64,000 nt of DNA from assembly GCA_000727475.1 (NCBI GenBank), contig KL647289.1, positions 332,636 to 396,635 on the forward strand. Direction: 5' to 3'. The first letter of the stretch is position 1; every line of letters starts with the position of its first letter. The stretch is from Sarcocystis neurona (taxonomy: Eukaryota > Apicomplexa > Conoidasida > Eucoccidiorida > Sarcocystidae). The translations under genes were made by a program, and so were the position numbers. The notes beneath the pieces were generated by a model. It did no database searches and was not told the DNA's origin. It saw nothing but the letters and a program-made list of their open reading frames with translations. Positions 21,600 through 33,212 of the stretch are shown piece after piece.

Positions 21600-22470
21600 G
21601 TAGAAACTGTGATCTCACGTCGCATGTGTGAACAAAGCACGGTTTTAGGAGGGGGAACAGCAGAAACAGAAACAAGAATTTGGGTACGCATGCCCTACGT
21701 TGACAAGCCAGCGCCACGGTGCCACGCATCCGCGTGTGAACAAGCGTGTGGAAGAGGAGGGTAGAACACGTACTACGTATGCGTATTTGGTCGAGAGAGC
21801 GAGAATTTGCGTCGTATGTGTACGTGAACTATCAACCGCGGTGAGCAGAAGGGCACTCCGAAGGTGGCGCTTGGTTCACGTCCCGGTATGATCAAATTCT
21901 TGAGAAAGAAGACGCTAACAGGTGCAGATATCTATACGTGATTGTTCACAGAATTGTGGAAACAGTCGAAAAACCGTAGCAAACTTTTGTTTTTGTGTGC
22001 GTAAGTGCGAACTAGGATGTGAAAAACACTTGTTTATGCTATAGGCGGCTTCTTGTTCTCCTTTTAGGAGGCAACAGATGAACGATGATATCGGAAGATA
22101 CAGAGAAAGGCCGCACGGCCAGCGTTAGTGTATAGCGTTCGTATGCAAACCTACCAAATGTAAGCGGTGAAGCTCTTCCTCCGAACCGAGGCATGTGTTA
22201 CACGTAAACTAGTGTCACACTCATGTACGAAGCGTTTATGGTGTTCGTAAGCACACACAGAATAGAATCTTTTAAGTAGTTGTAGAAGAAGGAATTGCCT
22301 CCACGGATTTATCAGGACACGCACGGAAGTGGGGGGGTGATCACTCGCCAAGGTGAGACGAACGAAGCCCTTGCGAAAGGAGGTTAACACTGAAGATAGT
22401 AGAAGCCGGCTGCTCTAAATACAGCCGCCTTCGCTGCCGGTGCTCGCACGAACCCAGTCCTTCCCCTGCG
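21600..22470. other. Repeat-poor stretch, no gene seen
   Basis: 3' flank of the Alba gene followed by mixed sequence; short ORFs only. Presumably contains the Alba 3' UTR. Confidence 0.45.
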
Positions 22471-22476
22471 ATTGCA

Positions 22477-22602
22477 TCAGTTGTCGAGTTTGCTTAAACG
22501 GGAAGCTTGCGTGCCGCACCACTCTTCCGAAAGTGCAAGGAGGTTGCCTGGGACCACCAGAGGGTTGGAAGTCTGTGTGTCGCTTGTTACCCACGGAAAC
22601 AT
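22477..22602 (-). CDS. Candidate short ORF
   Basis: ATG at 22602 begins MFPWVTSDTQTSNPLVVPGN then LLALSEEWCGTQASRLSKL and a stop, 41 residues with fairly GC-rich third positions (CTG GTG GTC, TGG TGC GGC ACG). It may be an exon rather than a whole gene; a donor GTAACA lies at codon 5. Confidence 0.22.
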   Translation of the reverse strand: MFPWVTSDTQTSNPLVVPGNLLALSEEWCGTQASRLSKLDN

Positions 22603-23515
22603 AGATGTACAGCCGACTTGCGTGAGCACGCATGTCGGTAGATAGGCGTACCTGAACGACTTAGAGGCGTCTCCTGCTACCGCCTTCAGGGTCTGACGAA
22701 TCCAGAGAATGAGCTTCTACCACAAGGGCGGCACGCGTTCGAGGAGGGAGACGTCCACACTCAATGTATATATGTATATATATATAGGTGTACCGACGGC
22801 TACTGACTACGTACTGCACGGGCTGTAGAGAAAGGGAATAACTACTGGGAAGTCACTTCATTGTAGTGGATGTGGCTTCAGATTCTCACAGTGTCTAGAT
22901 CGTGCAGCGTGCTGGGGGTACAGCACAGCACCCGAGAGCGAGGATGCACCTCTAGGGGTCCCGTGTCCTCGTAGTCACACCGCTGAGGCAGCGTTCACGT
23001 TGATCGGATTCTAACGCAGAACAATATCTGCGGCATGCGATTAACTAACGAAAACTCCCTTTGCTAGACACTTCCGGTCAACATGTGTCCACAGGTGCGG
23101 GGCAACATTTCGCATATCAGTACAGCTAGGCACCGGCATGCTAAGGGCTGTTCTTCATTCCATTTGTGTGACGAGAAACGCACTTTTGCTGGCGTGCATT
23201 AACAGTATAATTCTTCGATCACAGGAAATGACTAGTCAGATAAACTACTTTCGTCTAACATTAATATAGATCAACGTTGACCGTATGTATGTAACTGTGG
23301 AGTTCTCTTGCCGTTTGCTCTTGCGAAGCACTCCACTGTGCACGGCCTTAATTGCTGGTAAATTCTTAAGAACGGCAACCGGCATGCGCGAGAGCAGCAC
23401 AGTATTTTGTCTAAAAGACACTCCAAGACTGTATTGGTTTTCTACATTAGAGTAAACGAGCACCGTGGGTTTCCAGCGTACGGATTTGCACGGCGAGAAA
23501 AGACGTGTAGAACCT

Positions 23516-23685
23516 TCACGGCAGCATACGCCATTCAGATCGGCTGAGGTCGCGAACACGAAGAAAATCGCAGCTGGAAACACGCAGCTGTTGCGCGACT
23601 CGCTGTAAAGACGTGGAGAAAGGGTTTGTCCGAGCGCAGCGGTGTGTCGGGCTGGATACACCTGGGTGGGAGCCGTCATCGATGC
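23516..23685 (-). CDS. Candidate terminal exon
   Basis: Acceptor GTATTGCTTACAG precedes a segment reading IDDGSHPGVSSPTHRCARTN, then STSLQRVAQQLRVSSCDFLR and VRDLSRSEWRMLP to TGA. Third positions are GC-rich and the residue mix is natural. No start exon was found upstream (toward 24 kb). No family recognised. Confidence 0.38.
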
Positions 23686-24115
23686 CTGTAAGCAATACTA
23701 GTGTTTTATTGCTCAACTCTTATTCGACAACTTGTTGCAACATTGACAATTACTGTTACACCAGTCAACTCATTCGTGTTATGTTTCTGCGTACTGCCGC
23801 TAGCTACTGTAAGTGGCTCTGTGTTTACACAGGATGTTGTATATCGATGCATTCGTCTGCCCCCACCTTGTGGTAATTGCTCAGTTCAAGCCCACAGACG
23901 AATTAAGTGATTGTGCAGAGTTGGACCGCTGTTCCGCGAGTCATAGCCCACTCGGGCACCGTTTGACGCAGGCACACACATTTACTTGCTGTAAATGCAG
24001 CAGGCATTTACTTGCTATGTCACCCAGTGTATGAAGTTGAGGGTTTCTCCTGAGGAGGACCCGGCACGTAGAAACCCGCAATTTTTCCTTGCCCGGTCTT
24101 ATCAAGTCAAATTTG

Positions 24116-24415
24116 ATGGAAGACGTCTGCACGTCTTCAAAGCACGTCCCAATGTTGTGCGCTGGCGTCTGCATGGAGCAGATAGTCAAGTCTTTTCGAA
24201 CCCGTGGCGTTCCCACCGAGGTCGCAACCAACTTTTTTGGCGGTACACGCAGCGAACGAGTCAACAACGTTGCAGAAAGAAGTTTACAGCGTGATCCTGA
24301 TTCGCACGTCACGAGATTCCATCAAAGTGACCTCACCGGAAGCCCCCAGACTGACAGGAGCACTACTTGTACAGTGAGAATGCATTTAGCTTCGCTGACC
24401 GATAGAGGGGTTTGA
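24116..24415 (+). CDS. Candidate small protein or exon
   Basis: ATG at 24116 opens about 99 codons: MEDVCTSSKHVPMLCAGVCM, EQIVKSFRTRGVPTEVATNF, FGGTRSERVNNVAERSLQRD, with GC-rich third positions in the first 70 codons and poorer ones after residue 75, suggesting a donor before the printed stop. A second plus frame is open in parallel and less codon-biased. No family recognised. Confidence 0.36.
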   Translation: MEDVCTSSKHVPMLCAGVCMEQIVKSFRTRGVPTEVATNFFGGTRSERVNNVAERSLQRDPDSHVTRFHQSDLTGSPQTDRSTTCTVRMHLASLTDRGV

Positions 24416-24574
24416 GTACTCTGCTGCAAAATTCCTCGACAAGCTGTGCGACATCCTATCCTTTAGCGCCAATGCTTGTGTATGCACCTGTGTGAGTATG
24501 TCAGTTCTTTTTCCCAGTCTGACGCCACTGGAAGAGAGTCTTAAAAGATATTGATAGCTGATACCCCAACAATG

Positions 24575-25979
24575 TTACCTCACGAGGGTGGACTGTGACG
24601 AGCGCCCGGCCGAAGTCTGCGTCGGTGGTGAGAACAGCACTGGGGGCAGCAGGCCGGGCTGTAGATGCTGGTTTGGCTGGATCGTCTGGTAAGGCGCCAC
24701 ACAAGGCGGACACGCTTGCTGGAAAGGCAAGAACGGAGATGTTTGTCCAGACGCACCCGGGGCGCATAGACTGCCTGATGCTATCGTTGCGGCTGCTGCT
24801 TGAGCCGCGCTGATGTGCGGTGCGAGAAGCGCAGGTGCTTGGGCATGGTTCGAGCCTCCAGGGGCTCTCGTGTCAACAGGTATAGCGGGCAAGTCGTTGC
24901 TCAGCAGCTGCTGAGCGAAGTTGAGCCTGCTGGAGAGATTTTCATGGGCAAATTGACAGCCAGTTGCTACCGCCATACGCTGCTTCATCGAGTGCTGCAG
25001 TGCCGCGTGTGACAACTGCTTCTCCAGTGGCGTTACACAGGGAAGATACGATTGGCCACCCCGGAGATTTTGCACACGATTCTGTTGGGCGTCTTCACCC
25101 TCCGCCTACAACACGCACGGAGACACCAGGACATCCACGTGTTTGTCGTCTTGCGCAGCACTGTCGCTGGGGCCGCCAATGCCGCCGCCACCCGTGTGTG
25201 TTTATTGCACTGAGTGTTCTTTCACTGTTAGCACCTGCTTTTGTGCACATGCCTATTCAATGCATCACCGGAGACTTGACAGTTGTTTCACTGGGCAATG
25301 CATGCTAGACTCCGCGTGTGCACGATAGACCATTAAGAAGGCGAGTGTCTGAGAAGACAATCTGCTGATGGTCCTCCAGTCCACGTCGCTCGGTCGTATC
25401 CAAAAGACTGATAAAGTTTTGTGTGAGTGTTCGGTGGCGCGCAACTGTGCAGCAACCCTGAAATGCGGACGCGCACAGTTGCAATTCGCTGAAAGCTTGT
25501 GATAATTTTTGTACAGCCGAGAGTCCATCTGCAGTATGGCTTTTGTTTGCCACTGTACGTATAGATTAAACCGAAGCAGGGTGTCACACTACTCAGGGGA
25601 CCCAGTCCGAAGCTCGAAAATACTGCTTTCTGGGAGGCAGTCGGCCCTGTATGCTTACCGCTGAAAGCTGCAGGCAGCTGCGCATTAGGCCGCACGTCGT
25701 AGGGGGCGGGATGAAGAGAGAGCTCTGGCTGCGGTCTCCTGTGCTCTCAATCTTACTGTCGACCATCTCGCTATCTTCAGACGCTTCTGGCATCGCCCCG
25801 TCGCCGGAAGCGGGAAACCAGCCCATAACCTCGCCCACTGGGCAACCACTTTCAAGTCCGCACGTAAGGAGGTCCTGCGGATTCAGACACCGATACTGCC
25901 CCACCCACATCTTCGGTTTTGAGCGATCGGGGTAAAATATATACGAGCCGGAAGCGCGCGGGTCGCCCGATACTGACAT
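24575..25979 (-). CDS. Three-exon gene, unrecognised
   Basis: Exon 1 starts at ATG 25979, the first Met after an in-frame TGA, MSVSGDPRASGSYIFYPDRS, then KMWVGQYRCLNPQDLLTCG and VGEVMGWFPASGDGAMPEAS. It ends either at donor GTAAGA after EMVD or, phase 0, at GTAAGC after CLQLSA (25659). Exon 2, about 25545-25310, encodes LSAVQKLSQAFSELQLCASA and NFISLLDTTERRGLEDHQQI; its start fits phase 1, which favours the first donor. Exon 3 begins at 25105 after acceptor CGTGTTGTAG in phase 0, AEGEDAQQNRVQNLRGGQSY, LPCVTPLEKQLSHAALQHSM, then an Ala/Pro/Gln-rich tail ending SAGRSSQSTLVR. Likely a cytosolic or nuclear low-complexity protein; no domain recognised. A (TG)n tract lies just upstream of the start. 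Confidence 0.55.
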
Positions 25980-26509
25980 GCGAATTCACATACACACACA
26001 CACACACATGAAGCCACATGTTTCTATGGTAGATCAACAATGCAGAACGATGTGCTTCGCTTCACACTATCCACTGGACGCTCTATTTAGCACACCACCG
26101 GGCACATTCGACAAGGGTTTTTTCTGTGTCTTATACGTGAATACAATTTCCTTGTATATTGTAGTCTAATTCTGTCACCAGCGGCTCTGATAAGCGTAAC
26201 GGTCACAAATCGGCTTCGCAGTGATCGACGTGGCAGAATTGCTACGTTCCTTGTATCTCCACTTGGGTGCATACAGGATTATTCTGCTTACTGTGCTGAG
26301 GACGATATGACCACCCAGCTGAAAAAAATTGCACCGGGGATAATTTACGCTATAGTGGCGTTGGTACGGGACCAAGTGATTCACGGTGTTTTCACCTGCT
26401 GAATGTGGTGCAAATGAGATTCAGAAAGAGGCTTCATCCACTTTTGTCTTCCGGGTGCGGGAACATCGTGTCAGTGCCTACATTGAGAGAAGTATACCGA
26501 CAGAGAGCG

Positions 26510-27988
26510 TCACTTCGTAAAACTTAAGCACGGGTACGCTGCACTGGAGCAAAAGAGAAATGGCACATGTACACGCATGCCTGTCAACTGACTTTTGAAG
26601 TCTTGTTCCTGAACTTGATCAATTAGGCTTTGAGGAAAGGCAGGATCTTCTGGTAGTTCAGGATCGCCCTGCAAGGCACGAAAGGTAGACATACACCGAT
26701 AACTTTTCTAGGTGATCGCCTTTGGCAGCATCCACTGACGGGCAACGCTTTTTGCTTGCTGTGTTCAATAACCAAGCACGGAAAAACCAGGCGAAACGGC
26801 AAATCCAGTTTGTTGGCTTCCACAGCTTGTTCAACAATAGGAATTGCGAAGATTGAGAAATGACAGCGCGGTTTCTGGGCACCGAAGGGATGCGTTAATT
26901 ACTTGTGGAACCCAGACTCCCTTAGTCTGTCCAAAGAGTGAAGCATGGGGACAAATTTTTGCAAAAAACGATGCATCCAGTAGACTCACGGCGCACTTAA
27001 GAACACTTGGCACATGTCGGCTGCCGCTTGGAACCGACTCTAAAAAACGTTTCAGGACGCTTTCTCTTAACCTCACAGACTACCTGAAGCAGCTTGCACA
27101 CGACTAAAATAGTTTGTGTTCAATAGTGCTACTTGTGACAAGGACGGACTCTACTCCCACGTCAGTGGCCCGATACAGCCGGGAGAGCGTACAAAAACTA
27201 CAGGCAATTTTTCAAGTACAAACACTTTCTGCCTTGTCCAGCAGATATTTTGCCCCCATCTCCTCCTTCTCCACCATCTCTGGGTCAAGTTAACAGCTGC
27301 AAACTTGCTCCGTGTGCAATCGTCGCTGCCGATCGCCCTCATCTGTTTGCGTACCTCTCTGTACGTTTTGACGTAATACTTCCATTGCAGGTCGAGAGGA
27401 GTGAGGATAGAAGTCTGCGTGTCTTTTTCCCTAGCGGAAGTCTGATTCTTGTCGATTTTCTTGTAGCCGATCACACTTGGTGCCCTTCGGTTCGGCATGT
27501 CGGTGAGATTGACCCCCGGCGCTGCGACCGCATTTCCCATTTTTCCTGCGTGATCCAGTCACATGTCAGAACCCTTCCCAACGAAGATTCCTAGGCGTTT
27601 TTCGCACACGTCTCATCGCTTGCCCGGGATCCGTTCCTTGCTTCCCCAGTCTGATGGGTAATTAGGTGCGCAGTGCGGACGTGCAATGTCTGTCTGTCGT
27701 CGCCGTGAGGTCGACGTGCCTGGTTTATGCGCCGATAGGTGTCGACCAAGCGACAGAGTAGTGGCGGGAAGTCTATAGCACAAGATCGGGGAGAACTACT
27801 ACGTGTAATGACACGGAGAGACGCGAGTATGGCTGATTCGTAACATTTATTGAACGTCTGTCAGTCTTCTGATAAAGTTCAGCATCGCTGAACCGTTGCT
27901 CGACAGGTCGAGCTCGTACAGCGGCAGCCCCAACGCGTGCAGGGACGCGGCTCGCGGTGCTCGCAGCGAGCGCGGCCCACTGCAACAT
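26510..27988 (-). CDS. Probable mitochondrial protein, six exons
   Basis: Exon 1 from ATG 27988: MLQWAALAASTASRVPARVG then AAAVRARPVEQRFSDAEL; the first 30 residues lack acidic residues, are rich in Arg/Ala/Ser and look like a mitochondrial presequence. Exon 2 (to 27355) contains MGNAVAAPGVNLTDMPNRRA, IGYKKIDKNQT and LDLQWKYYVKTYRE, donor GTACGC. Exon 3 27277-27224 reads MVEKEEMGAKYLLDKAES. Exon 4 27079-26990 contains RLRESVLKRFLESVPSGS, donor GTGAGT. Exon 5 26874-26740 (acceptor CGGTGCCCAG) contains IVEQAVEANKLDLPFRLVFP and IEHSKQKALP. Exon 6 26668-26510 (acceptor CGTGCCTTGCAG) reads GDPELPEDPAFPQSLIDQVQ then EQDFKSQLTG and ends at TGA. Exons 3-5 are whole numbers of codons, all introns phase 0. 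The exon 1 to 2 junction (donor GTTCAA) is the weakest point; alternatively MGNAV is the true start, with a possible N-myristoylation signal. No family recognised. Confidence 0.6.
27560..27770. other. Presumed first intron of the 27.99 kb minus gene
   Basis: Lies between the presequence exon and the MGNAV exon; no coding signal of its own. An acceptor GACTGGATCACGCAG ends it. Confidence 0.4.
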
Positions 27989-28270
27989 CGATACTTCAGA
28001 AGCTCCCTGTGAAGGCTTTACACACTGGGGGAAATCACTTCTCCAGCTATCACATACACACACTACCCTGGATTACACTGTCACTAAGGGCGCACGTTGC
28101 TGGACACTGTCGCTTTCGTGGGAAGACGGCGAAAGGTATCTCACACTTCGAAAGAAAAAGATGCAACTTTCTGTGCTTTGCGCCAGCAACACTGAGCTAG
28201 AGCGCACCAGTGGTCGCTACCACCACGACCAGCTGAAGTTAGGCAACCGTCCTCGCTGCCGTCGTGGCCG

Positions 28271-28627
28271 TTGCTTCCTGTTGCTGTGCACCGGCTGCGA
28301 CAGCTCTCCGCTCGACGGTCAGCCGCTATTGTGCCTGTCACTTGCTTCGGTCTCTATTGCAACAGCACCAGCACCAGCAGCACCTACCGCTTCCTCTGGG
28401 GAGCCCCTTCTTGGGTTGCTGCGCTTATTATTACTCCCTGTTTTTCGTACTCTGGTATAACGTCTGCTGGTGTCGCACTTCCTGCTGCTGTCCTTGTCTA
28501 TGATACCGCTGAGCGTATTGCTGCCGCTGAGCGAATTGCTGCCGCTGCGCGAATTGCTGCCGGCGTAGTTGGGGTCCGCGCACGAGTCTTACAGGCCAGT
28601 GCTGCTGCTATGGTGACTACCCTCTAA
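28271..28627 (+). CDS. Candidate Ala-rich C-terminal exon
   Basis: A plus frame ends SYSGITSAGVALPAAVLVYD, TAERIAAAERIAAAARIAAG, VVGVRARVLQASAAAMVTTL and TAA. The tail contains three 18-base tandem units coding AERIAA. Upstream the sequence is Cys/Leu/Thr-rich from degenerate GCT/ACT codons and other frames are open. No start chosen. No family recognised. Confidence 0.28.
   Translation: MLPVAVHRLRQLSARRSAAIVPVTCFGLYCNSTSTSSTYRFLWGAPSWVAALIITPCFSYSGITSAGVALPAAVLVYDTAERIAAAERIAAAARIAAGVVGVRARVLQASAAAMVTTL
28508..28561. repeat. 18-bp repeat, 3 units
   Basis: Three copies of GCTGAGCGTATTGCTGCC with 1-2 changes, at 28508, 28526 and 28544. Length is a multiple of three and the changes keep the plus frame open. 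Confidence 0.9.
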
Positions 28628-28639
28628 AAAGCATCGCAG

Positions 28640-31600
28640 CCTCCTGCTGGCTGCGTACAGTTCTGAGCAGTGAAGAAGTGCGATCCCCTCAATGGTTTCT
28701 GCTTGTGCTGGAGCCTTGCCGTTGTCTCTGAAGACACCTCGGTAGCAAAATAATGAGGACGTGACTGCCATCGTTGCTACAGAAGGAATACGAGAGGAGG
28801 TGTGTGGCCGGTGCGGCTGTGGCCGGCGCGACTGCTCAACATACTATGAGCATCGTTATGCCTCTATCAGTTTTCCAGTGCTCTGACCACGAAACAGGCG
28901 CTCGCCCTAAGAACTACTTGGGGCATCCAGGTATACACACTTGTTCTCCATATTGCGTCGTTTCTATTGCTTTAAGCTTATTTCTACGCTTCACTACTCC
29001 GGACAAAACGTCCACGCCGGGTTTCTAAAGGAAAGAAAGCATACGGCACGCGAGGAGTGTGGTCCAAAATTAGTGACAACGTATGTATAGGACTGCTCTG
29101 AAGTAGAAACAGTGATAACGCTTACCGAGGAGTAGGGGGCGCACGTATGTACACCCGTAGTACAGGTATGTATGGTCGTTCATGGTAATAGCGCTAGAAC
29201 GGTCAATCATGAGGACAGCGAGCCGTAGTAGGGAAGGCCAGAGACATGCAGATTATTCACGAAAGGTCTTCCATTCCCCTTAAAATACAGGTAATAGGGC
29301 ATTGTCCTCACTCCGTAGATGCAGTAGAGGATACAGTACGAGCTGCACAAGCACCCTGCAACCGCGGCCTTCGCGTTAGCGTGGCTTGCAGATCGATCTC
29401 CTCCTTTGAAGCATAGCATACATACCCTCTTCTGCAAGCAAGATGTGCGTGTCACCTTGTGCAGTACTATACTGAGAACCAAGTCGAAACCACGATGGCC
29501 GTATACGTAACTGATCTCGCTCGGGCGTAACAGCATACACACAGAATATGATGTACAGTGACCGAGAGCCCCAGCATGACGTAGGTCAGAAGGAGAAGAC
29601 ACGACGGTAGTCAACACGTGTACGGAAGCACAGAGGCACTCGGTTGGATGTCTCGAAGGACATTCCTGCAAGAATAACAGGCTCGGAACTAGTTTACACG
29701 GGAAGAAGAGGAGAGGGGTATGGAGACAGAGTCAACGGTGAACAGGAGAAAGGCGTTTTCTCTAGAAAGGATTATCCAGCGTACCTGCCAACCCAAACGA
29801 ATCCTCGTGTCGAATATGTGAAAAGCGGTCATTTTTTCTGAAATCTGCCAAGTACAGACAGATAAGGTGTCGATAGGGCTTAGACCAGACATCAGGTTGC
29901 AGTTCACAACGGCGATACTGCACAAATGTGCAGTCGTAAAAGTTAGCTCGCGGGAGCCCCGGTAGTTTCTTCCGCCGTTCCTTTTCGTGACGCAGATTGG
30001 AAGGCTCCGTACACGTATCGTCCTCCTCTCTAAATACGCTTCCACGCGGACTAAATTCTTATGCATGTGAGCCCTACGCATATCACACTTCCAGACTCTG
30101 TATGATGCGTATGTGAACATTTTCCCGCGTGCTATAGCGCTTCGAAACGAACGTGCATACATTTGCAGCGTCTTTAGTACATCTGTGATTACGACTTGGT
30201 AGGCATGCGTGCATATGTACTCTATGTGCTGTACATATGCATAAACGTGATAGTAATAAACATTCCGCATGTAACAAATATTCAGTATCGCATCTTCACC
30301 TATACGCTAGTTAAACGGAATTTCGCGGCGCAAACTTGGAGAATCACTCCGAGAAGCACTCGGAGAAGCACTCGGAGAATTGTATTGAAGTTCGTCCGCG
30401 GGGGCCTTTTTAAGACGTGTCAACTCCGAGTACTGATACGGAAACAAATCGTGAAGTTTTGTGTTGTAAATACGAGGCAGAACTAAACTTCGTACCGCCC
30501 CTCAGAGAGCGGCTGCTCTATGCATTCCGTAATTACGTAAGTTCATATATATATATATATATATGTGTATATATGTATGGAGAGAGAAAGCAAGAGATGG
30601 ATTAAGAACCTATCGTTGTTGGACCTCTCTATGTACACCAAGTTCGTAAACCGTGCAAGCGCTTCATTGCACCCTACTTGAAGAATATGTTATACATTCT
30701 TCACAAATAACCGCACATTCATGTGGAGATACAGCAGTTCATCTGAGCTCCTACTGCGTACGTCTGTTGTGTACGCGCATATTTGTAGTCTGCCTGTGTT
30801 CCCTGACCGTACAATCTCTAAATGACATTGCGCTCGCGCCTGCCTGTTTGTGTGTATGACTTCTTGTGCATTAAACAGAGAGGTTTACACGTCCTAGAAG
30901 TAGCCATGTGTAGACTTAATGGTATTCTTTTCCATATGCCGTTGACAAGTGTAGTCCTTCTTCACCAGGCGATCAGACGTCTTCTGTTACAAGCACTCGC
31001 AGACCGGTAAATGAACGATCCTTTGTCGTCATCATGAGCTACTGTAAAATGGATTGATGACGGATACATGTAGAAATACTTCGGTTGCATCGACGAATGT
31101 GTGTTCAAGTGTATGTTCTTATGCACGCGTCCCCACACACACAGTTGTACAAATAGACTCGTATGTTACATTCAGACGTATGCACACACGAATTCCGGAC
31201 TGACTTTGTAAAGAGTTGTAGCAGCAGTGCTATACAAATTTCAGGGAATTTGGTATAAGGAGTGCTGTTGACAGCTCCTGCATGCCAACATTGGCAGCCC
31301 GTCCAAATCTCTCCCTGTTTTGTAGCTCCTGTATAGGTGTTAGTATTGCCTTTGAAGTGCATTTTGGTGCCGTTTTTTTCGAAGGGAACCAGCGGCGCGT
31401 GGCACACAGCGTACCAACGTCGCCTGATACTAACAAAAGCAGCTGTACATATCTCTACACGAAAAAGGGACACTGCCACAGGATGAATCCCAGCGAACAG
31501 CGCCTAGATAAAGATAATGTATTCAGAAATTGAAACAGGGAAACTGAACAGCTTCAAGTCGTCGGGACAGGACTAGAATCTTTTTGTCTACCCTGCTCTG

Positions 31601-32780
31601 TTGTATGTCCAGGTGCATTGTCTTGGTGCTACTCACCTAATAACATATATGTATGTCTGAATAGACGGACGGTACAAATTGTCCACACGAATACGTGTAT
31701 GGACCTAATTCTAGATAGAATAACTGTACCACATGTATAAGGCGGCACATAAACATGTCCACACGTATGTATATATGTGTGTGTGGTGCAACGGGTTAAC
31801 GCCGGAATGCGTTATAAATTGGAATAATATACGTGAATAGCTCGGTTTTTCAGAAGATGGAATTGACACTGCAGTACCCAAAACCCTGTTTGTTCGATCG
31901 TACCAGTGGATGCAAGTCAGTCTCTTCGCACGTTTCACTCTTCACTCGTTAGAATCTCCAGAGGATGCGCTTTCAGGCATCCACTTTCCAGCTATCCACT
32001 TTCCACGAGCCAAACCTGTGTAGGGTTATTGCTGTGAAAGGAGCGTCGAGCCACCAAATAGGAATAGATAGGTATCGGTCTCCCTGACGCCCTCGTATCT
32101 CCCCAAGTCAGTTAGGGTTTAGTGTTGGCAAACATGTGAAAACACCGTAGTAATGCTGCAAAAAAGTTTTCAGGCAATAATGCTTTGACTTCTCCTGATG
32201 CCGCACACATCTCTTCGAGGACACTTACCGGAATCGAAAAGATATCACATCTACTTCTTTCTGCTTGTTTAACAGTTGGTCGAGTTGAACCTCCTCAGCT
32301 GAGCGCGTCCATAGGCGTTAGTTTAGATTCGTCACTGATACTGAAGAAACTACCCATGCATCTCTCCGACTCCTGCAGGGAGGTCCTACGGTCTGCATCC
32401 GTGGTTACTAAGCCCACAAGTGTGTGTTCAGTCAGGCCTTACGTCAAAACGGAGCGAGTTACTCATCTGTTTTTCTGTCCTGTGAGCGTGACCAGCTAAT
32501 GTTGCTTATCCTTCACACAGCCACCTCTCTACGGTTCGCCCAGGTGGAATACGTACACGTAGCACACGTGCATCAACAACGTAGTTCGCATACCCTACGG
32601 GCGCATCTCTTAGCAGATTCCACAAAGTCTCAACTAACGACTTTCAGGGCCTGTACTCCTGTATTTCGTACGTCAGGAAATCACTCACATAAGCGTCTGC
32701 GTGTATCGGACGCCATCGTGGAGTGAGTGCCGTCCTCCGTCCACTACCGCTGAATACAGACGAAAATAGTTCACTGACAC
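28640..32780. other. Repeat-poor stretch, no gene I can support
   Basis: Four kilobases near 46 percent GC. Longest ORFs are minus 30270-29689 (193 codons) and minus 29671-29207 (154 codons); both have AT-rich or unbiased third positions and a Cys/Tyr/His/Arg-heavy mix, so I treat them as chance. A tandem GAAGCACTCGGAGAAGCACTCGGA-type triplication sits at 30350-30378 and a single TTAGGGTTTAG at about 32108. Confidence 0.45.
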
Positions 32781-32795
32781 AGTAGACCGGCCCCC

Positions 32796-33212
32796 ATGTC
32801 CTCTCGAAGGACTAGGAAGAGGAACAGTCAACCCTCACTGCGTCTCAGACGTACGCGGAATATTAATTCGTCGTACTCCTACGAACTTCACCGAATTACT
32901 ATGTCACTTCCTTGCTGCAGCTTTCAACACGTGCCCAGCGCGTCCACAGCTGCAGCCCACGCTGTCTCGCTCTCTCGTGGCAGCACTGAGGCAACAGAGG
33001 CAAAGACGTCTCAGGCATTTACAGCATCAGCAAGAGCAGCACAGCAGCAGGGACTGCAGGGGGAGGGAGACCAGGAGAATTTCAACGATTCACACGAGCA
33101 GCAGCGGCAGCACCTGCAAGACCACAGACAGGACAAGGAGCGACACGCCGTGGTAGTTGTAAAAGCTACGGCCGGCGCGCCACGTAAATCAACGCAGCAA
33201 AACAACTGTTGA
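32796..33212 (+). CDS. Candidate Gln/His/Ala-rich ORF
   Basis: 138 codons from ATG 32796: a basic start MSSRRTRKRNSQPSLRLRRT, then MSLPCCSFQHVPSASTAAAH, AVSLSRGSTEATEAKTSQAF, and a Gln/Glu-rich tail (EGDQENFNDSHEQQRQH). An acceptor CTTCCTTGCTGCAG inside at about 32919 suggests that the first 40 codons may be intron or leader and the real coding part begins after it. Continuation downstream is CAG-rich. No family recognised. Confidence 0.33.
   Translation: MSSRRTRKRNSQPSLRLRRTRNINSSYSYELHRITMSLPCCSFQHVPSASTAAAHAVSLSRGSTEATEAKTSQAFTASARAAQQQGLQGEGDQENFNDSHEQQRQHLQDHRQDKERHAVVVVKATAGAPRKSTQQNNC

Noticed and set aside
29207..29671. 154-codon minus ORF
   Set aside because: Cys/Tyr/His-heavy, no codon bias, no splice sites; likely chance.
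29689..30270. 193-codon minus ORF in repeat-poor DNA
   Set aside because: Unbiased third positions, no domain, and an ORF of this length is expected by chance in several tens of kb of six-frame sequence.
32100..32120. TTAGGGTTTAG as telomere remnant
   Set aside because: Single occurrence, not an array; expected by chance.
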